A DNA stretch of 64,000 nucleotides from an uncultured Sphingomonadaceae bacterium (GTDB lineage Bacteria > Pseudomonadota > Alphaproteobacteria > Sphingomonadales > Sphingomonadaceae). The notes beneath the pieces are model-generated. The model was not told the origin of the DNA, made no database searches, and worked only from the letters and a program-made list of their open reading frames with translations. How positions within the stretch are numbered: the stretch's first letter is position 1; each line of letters opens with the position of its first letter. Below, one piece after another: positions 35,485 to 45,232 of the stretch. The DNA is taken from the NCBI GenBank assembly GCA_947493195.1, contig CANLQG010000001.1, positions 1 to 64,000 of the forward strand, given 5' to 3'. The translations under genes and the position numbers were made by a program.

Positions 35485-35830
35485 CCCTGCAAACGTTCCC
35501 CCGGCAAAACGCCGGGCAGTGCGCGGAACGCGCGAACGGCTCGCCGATGCACTGCGCGGTCTCGCCAGGGGCAAGGGACAAATCACACATCATTCGGAAA
35601 AGAGCTGGGCTAGCATTACCTTTGCTGGCGCTCGCCACCGGGTAGAGCTGGTGTTCGAAGGTGAGGATGCGATCGACGCAGGTGAATGCTTTATCGCCTT
35701 TTTGCCAGAGCACGAGTTCGCCATTCAGGGCCAGCTGGTCGCCGATGCGGCCGTGGTGGAGGCGAGCAGCACCGTCCAGCCGCCAAGGCTCTCCGTGATC
35801 TGCGAAATCCTGCTGCTCGAGGAAAGCTAG
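35474..35830 (+). CDS. Hypothetical protein, 118 residues
   Basis: The GTG start at 35474 has GGGAG 8 bp upstream, within the end of the preceding small gene. The N-terminus is basic (AKRRAVRGTRERLADALRGLARGKGQ), then the protein is mostly beta-like with acidic residues (VELVFEGEDAIDAGECFIAFLPEHEF). No motif is recognised. The overlap with the small basic gene means they are co-expressed, and both may answer to the S24 repressor. Confidence 0.7.
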   Translation: MHTDPANVPPAKRRAVRGTRERLADALRGLARGKGQITHHSEKSWASITFAGARHRVELVFEGEDAIDAGECFIAFLPEHEFAIQGQLVADAAVVEASSTVQPPRLSVICEILLLEES

Positions 35831-35883
35831 ATAGGGCCGACCGCTTTTCGGATCGGTGGGTCGCTTACGCTATTAGCTGCTTC

Positions 35884-36831
35884 TCAGTAGCCGCGCAGGA
35901 GGTCGACCTGCCCTTCGAGAGGCTTGCCAGTCCTGAAGCGCTCGCAGTTGTCGAGGAAACGCTCTGCCGACCGGGCTCGGCTGGCATGGCTGGGATAGCC
36001 GGAAAGGTGCATGGTGACATGGGCGTTTTCAAGGCTCCACAGCCGATGGTCTGGCGGTAGCGGCTCTGGCAGGGTCAAGTCGAGGATGGCGCCACCGATC
36101 GCCCCGCGCTCCAGCGAGTCCAGCAGCGCAACCTGGTCGACCACCTCGGCCCTTCCGTAGTTCACGAGCCACGCATTGGCTTTCATTGCCGCCAGGGCAT
36201 CGGCGCCGAACATGCCGGCAGTGTCGGGAGTGGACGGCAAGCTGACGATCACCCAATCGGCCCCTGGCAACTGCGAGCGCCATTCATCCGGACCTAGCAC
36301 GCCGTCGCCGGCCCGGCTGCGCACCGGGATGCAATCGACGCCGAACCCGCGCAGGATTCGGGCAATTGCCTGTCCGATGGCCCCAAAGCCCAGGATCATC
36401 GCGCGACTGCCTGCCAGTTCGCGCATGGCGGGTGGCTTGCGCAGCCAGTCGTGCCGATCTTGCGCGCGCACGATCTCGCGGTACCCACGCGCCACGGCCA
36501 GCATCGACATCACCGCGAATTCAGCCACCTGGTTGGCTGCCAGCCCTGACCCGCAGCTGAGTACCACGCCCCGGTCGTAAAGCTCTTCCAACGGCATCCA
36601 GTCGACCCCGGCATAGGCGCTGGACAGCCACCGCAGCTTTTTCGCCCGCGCTATCGCTTCAAGCGCGGCGGCCTTCGCGTGGAGATCGAACCAGCCGATC
36701 TCGGCCAGCGGCGCGAGTTCGACCAAATCGGCCTCATCGCGCCACCATTCGACATCAAGGTAATCGGGCAGACGCCCATCCAGACGCTTTCGCATCCATT
36801 GCGGCAGGACAGCCGTCGTCAAAGCGCCCAT
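35884..36831 (-). CDS. D-2-hydroxyacid dehydrogenase family protein
   Basis: The 315-residue protein has the NAD-binding motif GFGAIGQAIARILRGFG in the middle and the substrate-domain pattern of the D-isomer specific 2-hydroxyacid dehydrogenases: LSCGSGLAANQVAEFAVMSML before the Rossmann fold, VSLPSTPDTAGMFGADAL, NYGRAEVVDQVALLDSLERG after it, and the C-terminal HLSGYPSHASR with the catalytic histidine region. It reduces a 2-oxoacid; the substrate is unknown. It overlaps the cysS stop by 13 bp, so it is co-transcribed with cysS. Confidence 0.9.
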   Translation of the reverse strand: MGALTTAVLPQWMRKRLDGRLPDYLDVEWWRDEADLVELAPLAEIGWFDLHAKAAALEAIARAKKLRWLSSAYAGVDWMPLEELYDRGVVLSCGSGLAANQVAEFAVMSMLAVARGYREIVRAQDRHDWLRKPPAMRELAGSRAMILGFGAIGQAIARILRGFGVDCIPVRSRAGDGVLGPDEWRSQLPGADWVIVSLPSTPDTAGMFGADALAAMKANAWLVNYGRAEVVDQVALLDSLERGAIGGAILDLTLPEPLPPDHRLWSLENAHVTMHLSGYPSHASRARSAERFLDNCERFRTGKPLEGQVDLLRGY

Positions 36832-38258
36832 TCCCAGCCGAGCGGATCGCCGTCCATCACCTCGACACCCTTGGCGGCGAGTTCGTCGCGCAGGGCATCG
36901 GATGTGGCGAAATCCTTCTCCGCCCGCGCAGCCTTGCGCCGCTCCAGCGCGTTCTCGATCTCCGTCTCAGTGATCGTGGCGGACTTGGGTCGGATACGCA
37001 GGTCCGCGCGCGCCAGGTCTATCAGGCCAAGGCCCAGCACCGCGTCCATCCGCTCCACCACTGCGCGCTTCACACCGGCGTCGACCTTCTTCACCGCCAG
37101 CGCCTCTTCCAGCACGGTAAGTGCGATGGAAGTGTTCAGGTCATCGCTGATGGCAGCGTCGAACTTCTCGAGCAGCGGAACGAACTTCGGATGCTCCGTC
37201 TCGCCGGCCTCGTCATCCCGCAGCCGCTCGGCCTGCATCACCATGCGCTTCAGCCGAGTGAGCGCCGCACCCAGCCCCTCCCAGCTAAACTCCAGCTCGC
37301 TGCGGTAGTGCGCCTGCAAGCACATCATGCGGTAGGCCAGCGGGTGGTAGCCCTTGGCGATCAGCAGCTGCAGCCGGAGGAACTCTCCCGAGGACTTGCT
37401 CATCTTGCCGGAGCGTTCGACCAGGAAGTTGTTGTGCATCCACACTTTCGCGCCGGAATTGGTCGCATCCGACAGTCCGCCGCATCCGCAGAAGGCCTGG
37501 TTCTGGGCGATCTCGTTCGGGTGGTGGATTTCGCGGTGGTCGATGCCGCCAGTGTGGATATCGAACGGGAAGCCCAGCAGCTTTCCGCCCATGACAGAAC
37601 ATTCCAGATGCCAGCCGGGCGCGCCACGGCCCCAAGGGCTGTCCCATTCCATCTGCCGCGTCTCGCCTGCCGGTGTCTTGCGCCAGATGGCGAAGTCGGC
37701 AGCGTTGCGCTTGCCTTCCACCGCATCGATCCGGCCCTCGCCTTCTTCGGTAACGGCGCGGGCGAGCCTGCCATAATCCTCGACGGTCGAGACATCGAAG
37801 TAGAGGCCGCTTTCCAGCTCGTAGCAGTGCTTGTCCGCAATGGACGTCGCGAAATCGAGCATTTCCTCGATGTAGTCGGTGGCGACAGACCAGTGCGCCG
37901 GCTGACGGATGTTTAGCGCCTCCACATCCGCATGGTAGGCCTCGGTATAGTGCTTCGCGATGTCCCAGATGGACTGCGCCTTCTCCGCCGCCATCTTCTC
38001 CATCTTGTCCTCGCCCGCATCGCCATCGTCGGTCAGGTGGCCAACATCGGTGATGTTGATCACGTGGGTTAGCTTGTAACCCTTGAAGGTGAGCGTGCGG
38101 CCCAGCACGTCGGCGAAGACATAGGCGCGCATATTCCCGATGTGCGGGTAGTTATACACCGTCGGCCCGCAGGTGTAGACGCGCGCTTCACCGGAGTGGA
38201 CGGGCACGAACGGCTCGATTTGCCGCGTGAGGGAATTGAAGAGCGTGAGGTCTGCCAT
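36819..38258 (-). CDS. cysS: Cysteinyl-tRNA synthetase
   Basis: The 479-residue class I synthetase has the zinc/active-site stretch VYTCGPTVYNYPHIGNMRAY with the HIGH motif, GAPGWHLECSVMGGKLLGFPFDIHTGGIDHREIHHPNE with the zinc-binding Cys and His (quoted for its WHLECS and GGIDHR parts), and KMSKS as SGKMSKSSGEFL. It charges tRNA-Cys. Length is typical. The gene is followed by an overlapping dehydrogenase gene. Confidence 0.97.
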   Translation of the reverse strand: MADLTLFNSLTRQIEPFVPVHSGEARVYTCGPTVYNYPHIGNMRAYVFADVLGRTLTFKGYKLTHVINITDVGHLTDDGDAGEDKMEKMAAEKAQSIWDIAKHYTEAYHADVEALNIRQPAHWSVATDYIEEMLDFATSIADKHCYELESGLYFDVSTVEDYGRLARAVTEEGEGRIDAVEGKRNAADFAIWRKTPAGETRQMEWDSPWGRGAPGWHLECSVMGGKLLGFPFDIHTGGIDHREIHHPNEIAQNQAFCGCGGLSDATNSGAKVWMHNNFLVERSGKMSKSSGEFLRLQLLIAKGYHPLAYRMMCLQAHYRSELEFSWEGLGAALTRLKRMVMQAERLRDDEAGETEHPKFVPLLEKFDAAISDDLNTSIALTVLEEALAVKKVDAGVKRAVVERMDAVLGLGLIDLARADLRIRPKSATITETEIENALERRKAARAEKDFATSDALRDELAAKGVEVMDGDPLGWEWAL

Positions 38259-38345
38259 GGCCGGTGTCGCTTAGAGCGGTGCGCGTCAGCGGACAAGCCG
38301 TGTGGTGCGCCGCAAGTCCAACGGCCCGGAAGAGACACTTACGCG

Positions 38346-38846
38346 TTACGGCAGCTCGATCCCGGTAAGGTTCCACCCCAGCCCATCGCGCGCAAACAGC
38401 AGGGTCGGGCCGCCGGTGCCATCCTCGAACGTTCCCACGGCGCGGAAATGTTCGAAGCCGTCGCGTTCGACATCCCAGTCGATGTCCTGTCCGCGCAAGC
38501 GTTCGGGCAGCATGCCTGCCGCGAAACTTCCCGAGACCACCAGCGTGCCGACCCCCTCTGGCGTGAGAGCGCGATCGGTGATCTCGCGTCCGATCCGCTC
38601 GGCAACGGCGCCGCCCAGCGCATCGAGCAAGCCGCCCTCCTGCCCCTGCCGCCGCCGCGTGGCTTCGCTGATCTGGTCACTGACCGATGCGCGCAGGGCG
38701 GGAAAATCGACGCGTTCCTCAAGCTCTGCAGTATCGCCCGCCTGTGCTGCACCGGCGAGCCCCCTCATGGCGATCCATGGCGAAGCGAACCACCAGCCGA
38801 GGACGACAATCGCGATGGCGAGGATGAGAGCGAGGAGTTTTTTCAT
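38346..38846 (-). CDS. DUF2939 domain protein
   Basis: The 166-residue protein starts with a hydrophobic anchor (LLALILAIAIVVLGWWFASPWIA), then AGDTAELEERVDFPALRASVSDQI, which matches DUF2939, and a C-terminal beta-rich part. It is probably an inner-membrane-anchored periplasmic protein of unknown function. Its ATG overlaps the cobT stop by 4 bp, so the two are translated together, although no functional link is obvious. Confidence 0.85.
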   Translation of the reverse strand: MKKLLALILAIAIVVLGWWFASPWIAMRGLAGAAQAGDTAELEERVDFPALRASVSDQISEATRRRQGQEGGLLDALGGAVAERIGREITDRALTPEGVGTLVVSGSFAAGMLPERLRGQDIDWDVERDGFEHFRAVGTFEDGTGGPTLLFARDGLGWNLTGIELP

Positions 38847-40666
38847 CAATCCACCTCGAACAGGTCCGCAAGCTGTTCGATAATCGTGCCGCCCAGCTGT
38901 TCTGCGTCCATGATCGTCACCGCCTTCTTATAGTAGCGCGTTACATCGTGCCCGATGCCGATGGCGACAAGCTGCACCGGCGAGACTTTCTCGATCCACT
39001 CGATCACCTTGCGAAGGTGCGCCTCCAGGTATCCGGCGTTGTTTACCGACAGGGTGGAATCATCCACCGGCGCGCCGTCAGAAATCACCATCAGGATGCG
39101 ACGATCTTCGGGGCGCGCCAGCAGGCGGTCGTGCGCCCACAGCAGCGCCTCGCCGTCGATGTTTTCCTTGAGGAGGCCTTCGCGCATCATCAGGCCGAGG
39201 CTGCGGCGCGCGCGGCGCATGGGTTCATCAGCCTTCTTGTAAATGATGTGGCGCAGGTCGTTCAGGCGCCCGGGGTTTTCCGGGCGACCGTCCGCCAGCC
39301 ATTTCTCGCGGCTCTGCCCGCCCTTCCAGGCGCGGGTGGTAAAGCCAAGGATTTCCACCTTCACCCCACAGCGTTCCAGCGTGCGGGCTAGGATATCGGC
39401 GCTGATCGCGGCGATGGAAATGGGGCGACCGCGCATGGAGCCGGAATTGTCGATCAGCAGGGTGACGACGGTGTCCTTGAACTCCTGCTCCTGCTCCTGC
39501 TTGTAGCTGAGCGAGTGACCGGGGCTGACCACCACTCGTGCAAGACGCGCCGCATCCAGCAGGCCTTCTTCCTGGTCGAAATCCCAGCTGCGGTTCTGCT
39601 GCGCCATCAGGCGGCGCTGCAGGCGGTTGGCCAGCCGTGTTGTCACCCCGGCAAGGCCCGCAAGCTGGCTGTCGAGATAGGCGCGCAGCCGGTCGAGCTC
39701 TTCCACATCGCATAGCTCCGTGGCTTCAACCACTTCGTCAAATGTCTCGGTGAAGGGCTTGTAATCAAAGGAATTGGGAATGTCCTGCCACGGCGCGTTC
39801 TTGCGCTGGGGCAGCTGCATTTCCTCGCCGTCGTCGCCGGGTTCGCCTTCGGCCAGTTCGTCTTCGCCGGGGGACTGGTCGCTCTCGTCGCCCTCGCCTT
39901 CCTCGCCCTCTGCTCCTTCGGCACGGGTTTCGGGCTGGTCGGACTGGTCGGCGCCGTCCTCGTCCTGCTCGTCCTTTTCCTGTTCGTCCTGCCCGTCTTC
40001 GGAGTCGTCGTCGTCAAAGCCGTCGTCGTTCTCCGGCTCCATCGGCACCATGTCGAGATGGCGCAGCATGTCGAGACCCAGCTTCTGGAAGGCAGACTGG
40101 TCGTGTAGAACGTCCGTAAGCTGCTCGAAATCGTCGCCGGTGCGGCTCTCCACAAATTCGCGCACCATCTCCACGCCTTCGCGCGCAGCGTCGGGAATGG
40201 GCTGGCCGGTCAGCTGCTCGCGCAGCATCAGGCCAAGCGCCGTGTGCAGCGGCACGTCGTCCGCCGTTTCGGCACGGGTAATCGGATCGCCGGCCAGCCG
40301 TCTTTCCTGCATCAGCTCCATGTTGGTGCGCATACCAGTGTATTCGCTCTCGCCGATCGCCTCGTAACGGGCGCGCTCGATGGCATCGTAGCAGGCGCCG
40401 GCCGCAGGATCGCCGGGCCGCATTCTGGCATGAAGCGCGCCGTTGTGATGGCGCATCCGCAAGGCGAAGCTGTCGGCAAAGCCGCGCGCCTCGCGTGCCT
40501 GCTGGGCTGAGATATCGCGCCCCGGCATGGGCACGCGCGCCATCTTCCCCTGCTGGCTCGGCTTGTCCGCGGTCCAGCCAATTTCGGCTTCCCGGTCGCG
40601 CGCGATGGCACGCGCCGCTCCGGTAAGGGCGGTCTTGAAGCGGTCGAGAGGGGATTCGTCGGACAT
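38846..40666 (-). CDS. cobT: Cobaltochelatase-type subunit CobT
   Basis: The 606-residue protein has the CobT layout: an N-terminal helical region with [17 protein letters not shown], a very acidic middle (about residues 210-285, rich in Asp, Glu and Gln), and a C-terminal von Willebrand A domain with the metal-ion site [16 protein letters not shown]. With CobS it forms the ATPase part of aerobic cobaltochelatase. The cobS gene, usually next door, is not adjacent here; upstream is a DUF4197 gene on the same strand. Whether the organism makes cobalamin cannot be seen from this window. Confidence 0.93.
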   Translation of the reverse strand: MSDESPLDRFKTALTGAARAIARDREAEIGWTADKPSQQGKMARVPMPGRDISAQQAREARGFADSFALRMRHHNGALHARMRPGDPAAGACYDAIERARYEAIGESEYTGMRTNMELMQERRLAGDPITRAETADDVPLHTALGLMLREQLTGQPIPDAAREGVEMVREFVESRTGDDFEQLTDVLHDQSAFQKLGLDMLRHLDMVPMEPENDDGFDDDDSEDGQDEQEKDEQDEDGADQSDQPETRAEGAEGEEGEGDESDQSPGEDELAEGEPGDDGEEMQLPQRKNAPWQDIPNSFDYKPFTETFDEVVEATELCDVEELDRLRAYLDSQLAGLAGVTTRLANRLQRRLMAQQNRSWDFDQEEGLLDAARLARVVVSPGHSLSYKQEQEQEFKDTVVTLLIDNSGSMRGRPISIAAISADILARTLERCGVKVEILGFTTRAWKGGQSREKWLADGRPENPGRLNDLRHIIYKKADEPMRRARRSLGLMMREGLLKENIDGEALLWAHDRLLARPEDRRILMVISDGAPVDDSTLSVNNAGYLEAHLRKVIEWIEKVSPVQLVAIGIGHDVTRYYKKAVTIMDAEQLGGTIIEQLADLFEVD

Positions 40667-40721
40667 CAGCAGCTTTCTTCTGCGCGCTGCCTAGAGACAG
40701 TCCGGCACCCGGCGCAAGGGA

Positions 40722-41429
40722 CTAAAGTGCCCCTTGTGCGCCGAATACGCCAATCAGCAGCGGATCGTTGGTCGATCGCGGATTGCGGCGGATGTCGGCT
40801 TCTTCTGCGCCCATCTCGTTCCAGATGGCGTTGTCCACGGTACTGGCAAGGTTGCGCGCCACGCCGCCCACGTCGATGCCCGTCAGCCCCGCCAGCAGTT
40901 CGCCCACCAGCGGTTCGTTCGCCAGGCGCATCGCATCGCCCAGTTCGGGGACCATGGCTTCCACCAGCGTCGTGCCCATGCTGCCCCGAAGGAACGAAGT
41001 TGCGGCGTTCGGCCCGCCGTTCACCAGGGCGACTGCGCTCTGAATGCCGATAACCCGCACGGCATCGGCCACGATAGGCGCCGCGCGTTCCGCCCCTTCG
41101 ATGGCGAAATCGGCGAAAGCGCCTTCCAACCGGCTCTTGAACAGAGAGGAGGTGAGAATGGATGCAACCACACCGCCGCGCGATCCGATCAGGTTCGGCA
41201 GGCCAAGTTGTGCCACTTGCCCGTCCCAGAAACCGCCGGGCGCGGTCAGGCGCATGAAGGCCCGCTCGCTGGATAGGTAGAGCAATTGCCGGACAGCGTC
41301 GGTCAGGCTCCAGCCGCCAAACGACTGGCAGGCGGGCAGCAACAGGGCGCCAGAGGCCAGCGCGCCGCCCATAAAGCGGCGGCGACCGACAAGGCCGGGA
41401 TTGCTCTGCGATGATGTGAATTCGGTCAT
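40722..41429 (-). CDS. DUF4197 domain lipoprotein
   Basis: About 235 residues from the ATG at 41429. The N-terminus has GRRRFMGGALASGALLLPACQS, a twin-arginine-like motif plus a lipobox (LPAC), so it is probably exported as a lipoprotein. The mature part is helical and alanine-rich with SILTSSLFKSRLEGAFADFA and NAIWNEMGAEEADIRRNP, which matches DUF4197. The function is unknown. It is divergent from priA. Confidence 0.85.
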   Translation of the reverse strand: MTEFTSSQSNPGLVGRRRFMGGALASGALLLPACQSFGGWSLTDAVRQLLYLSSERAFMRLTAPGGFWDGQVAQLGLPNLIGSRGGVVASILTSSLFKSRLEGAFADFAIEGAERAAPIVADAVRVIGIQSAVALVNGGPNAATSFLRGSMGTTLVEAMVPELGDAMRLANEPLVGELLAGLTGIDVGGVARNLASTVDNAIWNEMGAEEADIRRNPRSTNDPLLIGVFGAQGAL

Positions 41430-41482
41430 AAGGCTCTTCCTCTTCTTGCAGGCTGGCCACGGCATTGCCCATATGGCTGGGA

Positions 41483-43654
41483 ATGCCCGCAACCCGTGCC
41501 CGCCTCCTCGTCATGAACGCCGCGCTCGGCCCGCTCGATTACCGGGTGCCAGAAGGCATGGCTGTCGAACATGGCTCCGTCGTCGTTGCGCCGCTGGGGC
41601 CGCGTCAGGTAACAGGCATAGTCTGGGAAGATGAACGGCTGCCGACCGATCCGGTGCCCGAGGGAAAACTTCGGCCGCTTCTCGCCGTGCTCGACGTGCC
41701 TCCGATCAGCGCGCAGCTGCGCCGCCTGATCGAGTGGACGGCGGATTACTATGTTGCCCCGCTTGCGGCAGTGGCCCGCATGGTGATCGCCAGCGGCGGA
41801 GCGTTGCGTGGTCCTGCCACCATGACCGAATACCGGCTCACCGGCGGCGCGCCCGAACGCATGACCCCGCAACGCACGGCAGCGATAGAGGCGCTGGAAG
41901 GCGAGCAGGCGACGATCCGCGAACTGGCGGGCATTGCGGGTGTTTCCGAAGGCGTGCTGCGCGGCCTCGTCAACCACGGCGTACTGGAACCGGTGGAGGT
42001 GGACGTCGACCGGCCCTACTCCCGCGCCGCTGCCGACTTCCACCTGCCCGACCTTTCCGATGACCAGCGCGAAGTCTCCGATCGGTTGGTCGAACTGGTA
42101 GGGGCGAGGAAATTTGCCCCCGTCCTGCTCGACGGCGTTACCGGGTCGGGCAAGACAGAAACCTATTTCGAAGCCATCGGCGCGGCCATTGCAGCGGACC
42201 GGCAGGTGCTGGTGATGCTGCCCGAAATTGCACTGACCGAGGCTTTTCTCTCGCGCTTCGAGAAACGTTTCGGTGCAGGCCCGGTGGTGTGGCATTCCTC
42301 GCTCAAGAGTACCGAGCGACGCCGCGCCTGGCGGGCCATCGCCAGCGGGGAAGCACAGGTGGTGGTTGGCGCACGTAGCGCGCTGTTCCTCCCCTATGCC
42401 AATCTCGGTCTGATCGTGGTGGACGAAGCGCACGAGATCAGTTTCAAGCAGGATGACGGCGTGCGCTACAACGCGCGCGACGTGGCCGTGATGCGTGCCC
42501 GGTTCGAGGGGATGCCCGTCGTCCTCGCCAGCGCCACCCCCGCGCTGGAAAGCCTGCATATGGCCGACACCGGCATCTACGAGAAGCTGGTCCTGCCCAG
42601 TCGCTTTGGCGGCGCGCAGATGCCCGATATCCAGCTTGTCGACCTGACCGAGGAGAAGCCCGGCAGCGGCGCATGGATTGCCCCGCCCCTGCGCCGCGCA
42701 TTGTTCGACCGACTGGAAAAAGGCGAGCAGTCGCTGCTCTTCCTCAACCGTCGTGGTTATGCCCCGCTGACGCTGTGCCGCCATTGCGGCTTTCGCTTCC
42801 AGTGCCCCAATTGCAGCGCCTGGCTGGTGGAGCATCGCCTTTCGAAACGCCTCGCCTGTCATCACTGCGGCCACGAGACCGCGCCGCCCGAGAAGTGCCC
42901 CGACTGCGGCGAGCCCGATTGCCTTGTCGCCTGCGGACCCGGCGTGGAGCGGATCGCCGACGAGGTGACGGAGATGCTGCCCGAGGCGCGGGTGGCTGTC
43001 GTCACCTCCGACACTCTCAATTCGCCCGAAAAGGCCGCCGAATTCGTCGCCATGGCAGAGGCCAAGGCTATCGACGTGATTGTGGGCACCCAGCTTGTCA
43101 CCAAGGGCTTTCACTTCCCCGAACTTACCCTGGTGGGCGTGATCGACGCGGACCTTGGCCTGGAAGGCGGAGACCTGCGCGCGGCAGAGCGCACCTATCA
43201 GCAGGTGGCGCAGGTAGCAGGCCGTGCCGGGCGCGGCGCGAAGCCGGGCGAAGTGCTGATCCAGACACGCCATCCCGAAGCCGCCGTGATCGCCGCACTC
43301 GAAGCGGGCGACCGCGATGCCTTCTACGAGGCCGAGACCGAGGCGCGCCGCTACGCCAATGCTCCGCCCTTCGGCCGATGGGCCGCCATCATCATTTCCA
43401 GCGAAGACGAGAAGGAAGCGCGCGAGGCTGCACATCGGCTGGGCGACACGCGTCCGATACTCGAAGATGTGCAGGTGCTGGGTCCGGCCCCTGCTCCCAT
43501 GGCGCTGCTGCGCGGTCGTTATCGTTACAGGTTGCTGCTGAACGCAAAACGCAGTGCGGAACTCCAGCAGGTGATCCGCGACTGGCTATCCCGGATCAAC
43601 CACCCGCCCGGCGTGCGTATCGGCGTGGATATCGACCCCTACAGCTTTGTCTGA
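41483..43654 (+). CDS. priA: Primosomal protein N' (PriA helicase)
   Basis: About 723 residues from the ATG at 41483; a TTG at 41465 could add six. PriA restarts stalled replication forks. Visible features are the N-terminal DNA-binding part (LDYRVPEGM), Walker A DGVTGSGKTE, DEAH box (VVDEAHEISF), two zinc-binding sets of cysteines (CRHCGFRFQCPNCS and CHHCGHE ... CPDCGEPDC), and the helicase C-terminal motifs GTQLVTKGFHFP and QVAGRAGRG. The C-terminal end reads RIGVDIDPYSFV. A decayed copy of that end lies 130 bp downstream. Confidence 0.95.
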   Translation: MPATRARLLVMNAALGPLDYRVPEGMAVEHGSVVVAPLGPRQVTGIVWEDERLPTDPVPEGKLRPLLAVLDVPPISAQLRRLIEWTADYYVAPLAAVARMVIASGGALRGPATMTEYRLTGGAPERMTPQRTAAIEALEGEQATIRELAGIAGVSEGVLRGLVNHGVLEPVEVDVDRPYSRAAADFHLPDLSDDQREVSDRLVELVGARKFAPVLLDGVTGSGKTETYFEAIGAAIAADRQVLVMLPEIALTEAFLSRFEKRFGAGPVVWHSSLKSTERRRAWRAIASGEAQVVVGARSALFLPYANLGLIVVDEAHEISFKQDDGVRYNARDVAVMRARFEGMPVVLASATPALESLHMADTGIYEKLVLPSRFGGAQMPDIQLVDLTEEKPGSGAWIAPPLRRALFDRLEKGEQSLLFLNRRGYAPLTLCRHCGFRFQCPNCSAWLVEHRLSKRLACHHCGHETAPPEKCPDCGEPDCLVACGPGVERIADEVTEMLPEARVAVVTSDTLNSPEKAAEFVAMAEAKAIDVIVGTQLVTKGFHFPELTLVGVIDADLGLEGGDLRAAERTYQQVAQVAGRAGRGAKPGEVLIQTRHPEAAVIAALEAGDRDAFYEAETEARRYANAPPFGRWAAIIISSEDEKEAREAAHRLGDTRPILEDVQVLGPAPAPMALLRGRYRYRLLLNAKRSAELQQVIRDWLSRINHPPGVRIGVDIDPYSFV

Positions 43655-43782
43655 CACCATTGTCAGGGGACGACGAAGCTTGCCGGTGCAGGCGGAGCAG
43701 TTAAACGCTCTGGTGTAGCTGTCTCTTTCTCAATCGCGAAGGCTCATGGCCCGATGGTAAGCCCTGTGCGCGGAACCCCGGC

Positions 43783-43866
43783 AAGCGATCCGCGTTTGAA
43801 TTGCAGCGATCGAGCACACGCCAAGGGTGGCGCATAGCGATTGACATCCACCCCTGCAGTTTCGTC
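43783..43866 (+). pseudogene. Decayed remnant of a second priA 3' end
   Basis: In one frame these 28 codons read KRSAFELQ, then about eight unrelated residues, then RIAIDIHPCSFV. The intact PriA end has KRSAELQ and RIGVDIDPYSFV. In the last 12 codons, 8 residues are identical and several codons differ only at the third base, so this was once a coding copy rather than a chance match. The stop has been lost and the middle is deleted by about seven codons. It is best explained by an old partial duplication or replaced priA copy in the 287-bp gap before the LOV-kinase gene; nothing else is seen in that gap. Confidence 0.6.
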
Positions 43867-43941
43867 TACGACGTACCCGCGATCTCGATCCTGCCGGCGG
43901 CAGCTTGCGGCGACCGCGAATAGGACTGGAGGACGACAGAC

Positions 43942-45027
43942 GTGCTGGGCGACGAGTTTCCCGATAAGGTCGAAAATGCTGCGCGGAACACCGCATTCGA
44001 TCCGAACGACCCTCCTCCCATCCCCGACGGCATTTCGCGGTCAACAATGGAGGACCTGCCGTTCTCGCTGGTGATCGCCGATGCCCGGATGGAAGACATG
44101 CCGCTGATCTACGTCAATAGCGCGTTCGAGCGGGTGAGCGGATACAGCCGCAGCGTGGTGCTGGGGCGAAACTGCCGTTTCCTGCAGGGTCCGCGCACCG
44201 ACAAGAAGGACGCGGAAGCCATCCGCAGGGCTCTGGATGCCGGGGAAGAGATCACCATCGATATCCTCAACTACCGTTCGACCGGAGAGGAGTTCATCAA
44301 CCGGCTGCTGATCTCTCCGATGAAGCAGAACGGTGAAATCACCCATTTCCTTGGCATCCAGTCCGAGCAGCCCAAGGACCGGGCCTTTGCCGAACGCGCG
44401 GCGCGGCTGGACGAACAACTGCGCGAGGTTCAGCACCGGGTGAAGAACCACCTCTCGCTGCTGCTTTCGCTGATCCGTATGGAATCGAGGAAAGGTGCGG
44501 ACGCACAAGGCTCGCTGAAAGTCCTGGCCAACCGGGTCGAGGCGCTGAACCTGCTCTATGACGAATTCTCGCGCCCGGGGGAAACCGACGGCAACACGGT
44601 TGCACTGGGGGCCTACATCTCCCGCGTGTGCAGCGCCCTCAACATGCTGGACGGGCACCGTGAAGTGCGGATGAATCTCGAAACCGACGAATTGCGCATC
44701 TCCATCGACTCCGCTTCGCAGATGGGTCTGCTGGTATCCGAACTGCTGACCAATGCCCTGCAACATGCTTTCGAAGCCGGCGGTGAGGGCATGGTGAACG
44801 TCAGACTGTGGAACAGCGAGGACAGCAAGACCGTGTGCCTGCAGATCACCGACAATGGCAACGGTATGCCGGAGGATGTCGACTGGCCCAACGAAGGCAG
44901 CCTTGGCGCGCGCATCGTTCGCGAATTAACCAATCGGCTGGGCGGCGATCTTGAGGTGGAGACGGGGAAGGACGGCACTGCCGTGACGATTTCATTTTCT
45001 GCCGCTACCCTCAAAGGAGATGTGTAG
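43942..45027 (+). CDS. Blue-light LOV-domain histidine kinase (HisKA_2/HWE type)
   Basis: The 361-residue soluble protein has a LOV/PAS domain (about residues 35-145) with GRNCRFLQG, in which C78 is the flavin-adduct cysteine, and the NYRSTGEEFINRLLISP core. The kinase part (about 155-355) has H165 in EVQHRVKNHLSLLLSLI, the HisKA_2 type, N271 in the N-box SELLTNALQHAFEAGG, and DNGNGMP with D304. LOV-kinases of this size and order, such as EL346, are known from Erythrobacter litoralis. The GTG start has GGAGGA 8 bp upstream. No response regulator gene lies next to it. Confidence 0.93.
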   Translation: MLGDEFPDKVENAARNTAFDPNDPPPIPDGISRSTMEDLPFSLVIADARMEDMPLIYVNSAFERVSGYSRSVVLGRNCRFLQGPRTDKKDAEAIRRALDAGEEITIDILNYRSTGEEFINRLLISPMKQNGEITHFLGIQSEQPKDRAFAERAARLDEQLREVQHRVKNHLSLLLSLIRMESRKGADAQGSLKVLANRVEALNLLYDEFSRPGETDGNTVALGAYISRVCSALNMLDGHREVRMNLETDELRISIDSASQMGLLVSELLTNALQHAFEAGGEGMVNVRLWNSEDSKTVCLQITDNGNGMPEDVDWPNEGSLGARIVRELTNRLGGDLEVETGKDGTAVTISFSAATLKGDV

Positions 45028-45232
45028 GCGCGCTTCACTGTAATGGCGCTTGATGAGTTCCGGCAGAATCGACGCATTGGTTCATACGCATTGCCGAACT
45101 TCGTGTTGATTTCGCTCATCCCGCTGTTCTTGCAAGAATACTTCGTATGTGGACGGCGCACAATTTCGGACTTTTGCGGCTTGAGTTGACGAGTGTGCTC
45201 CATTACCGTTCCGATCAGGACTGGAGTTACAC

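Noticed and set aside
41426..43435. 669-codon minus-strand frame opposite priA
   Set aside because: Antisense to a fully supported priA; no recognisable domain, and its existence follows from third-position GC in priA.
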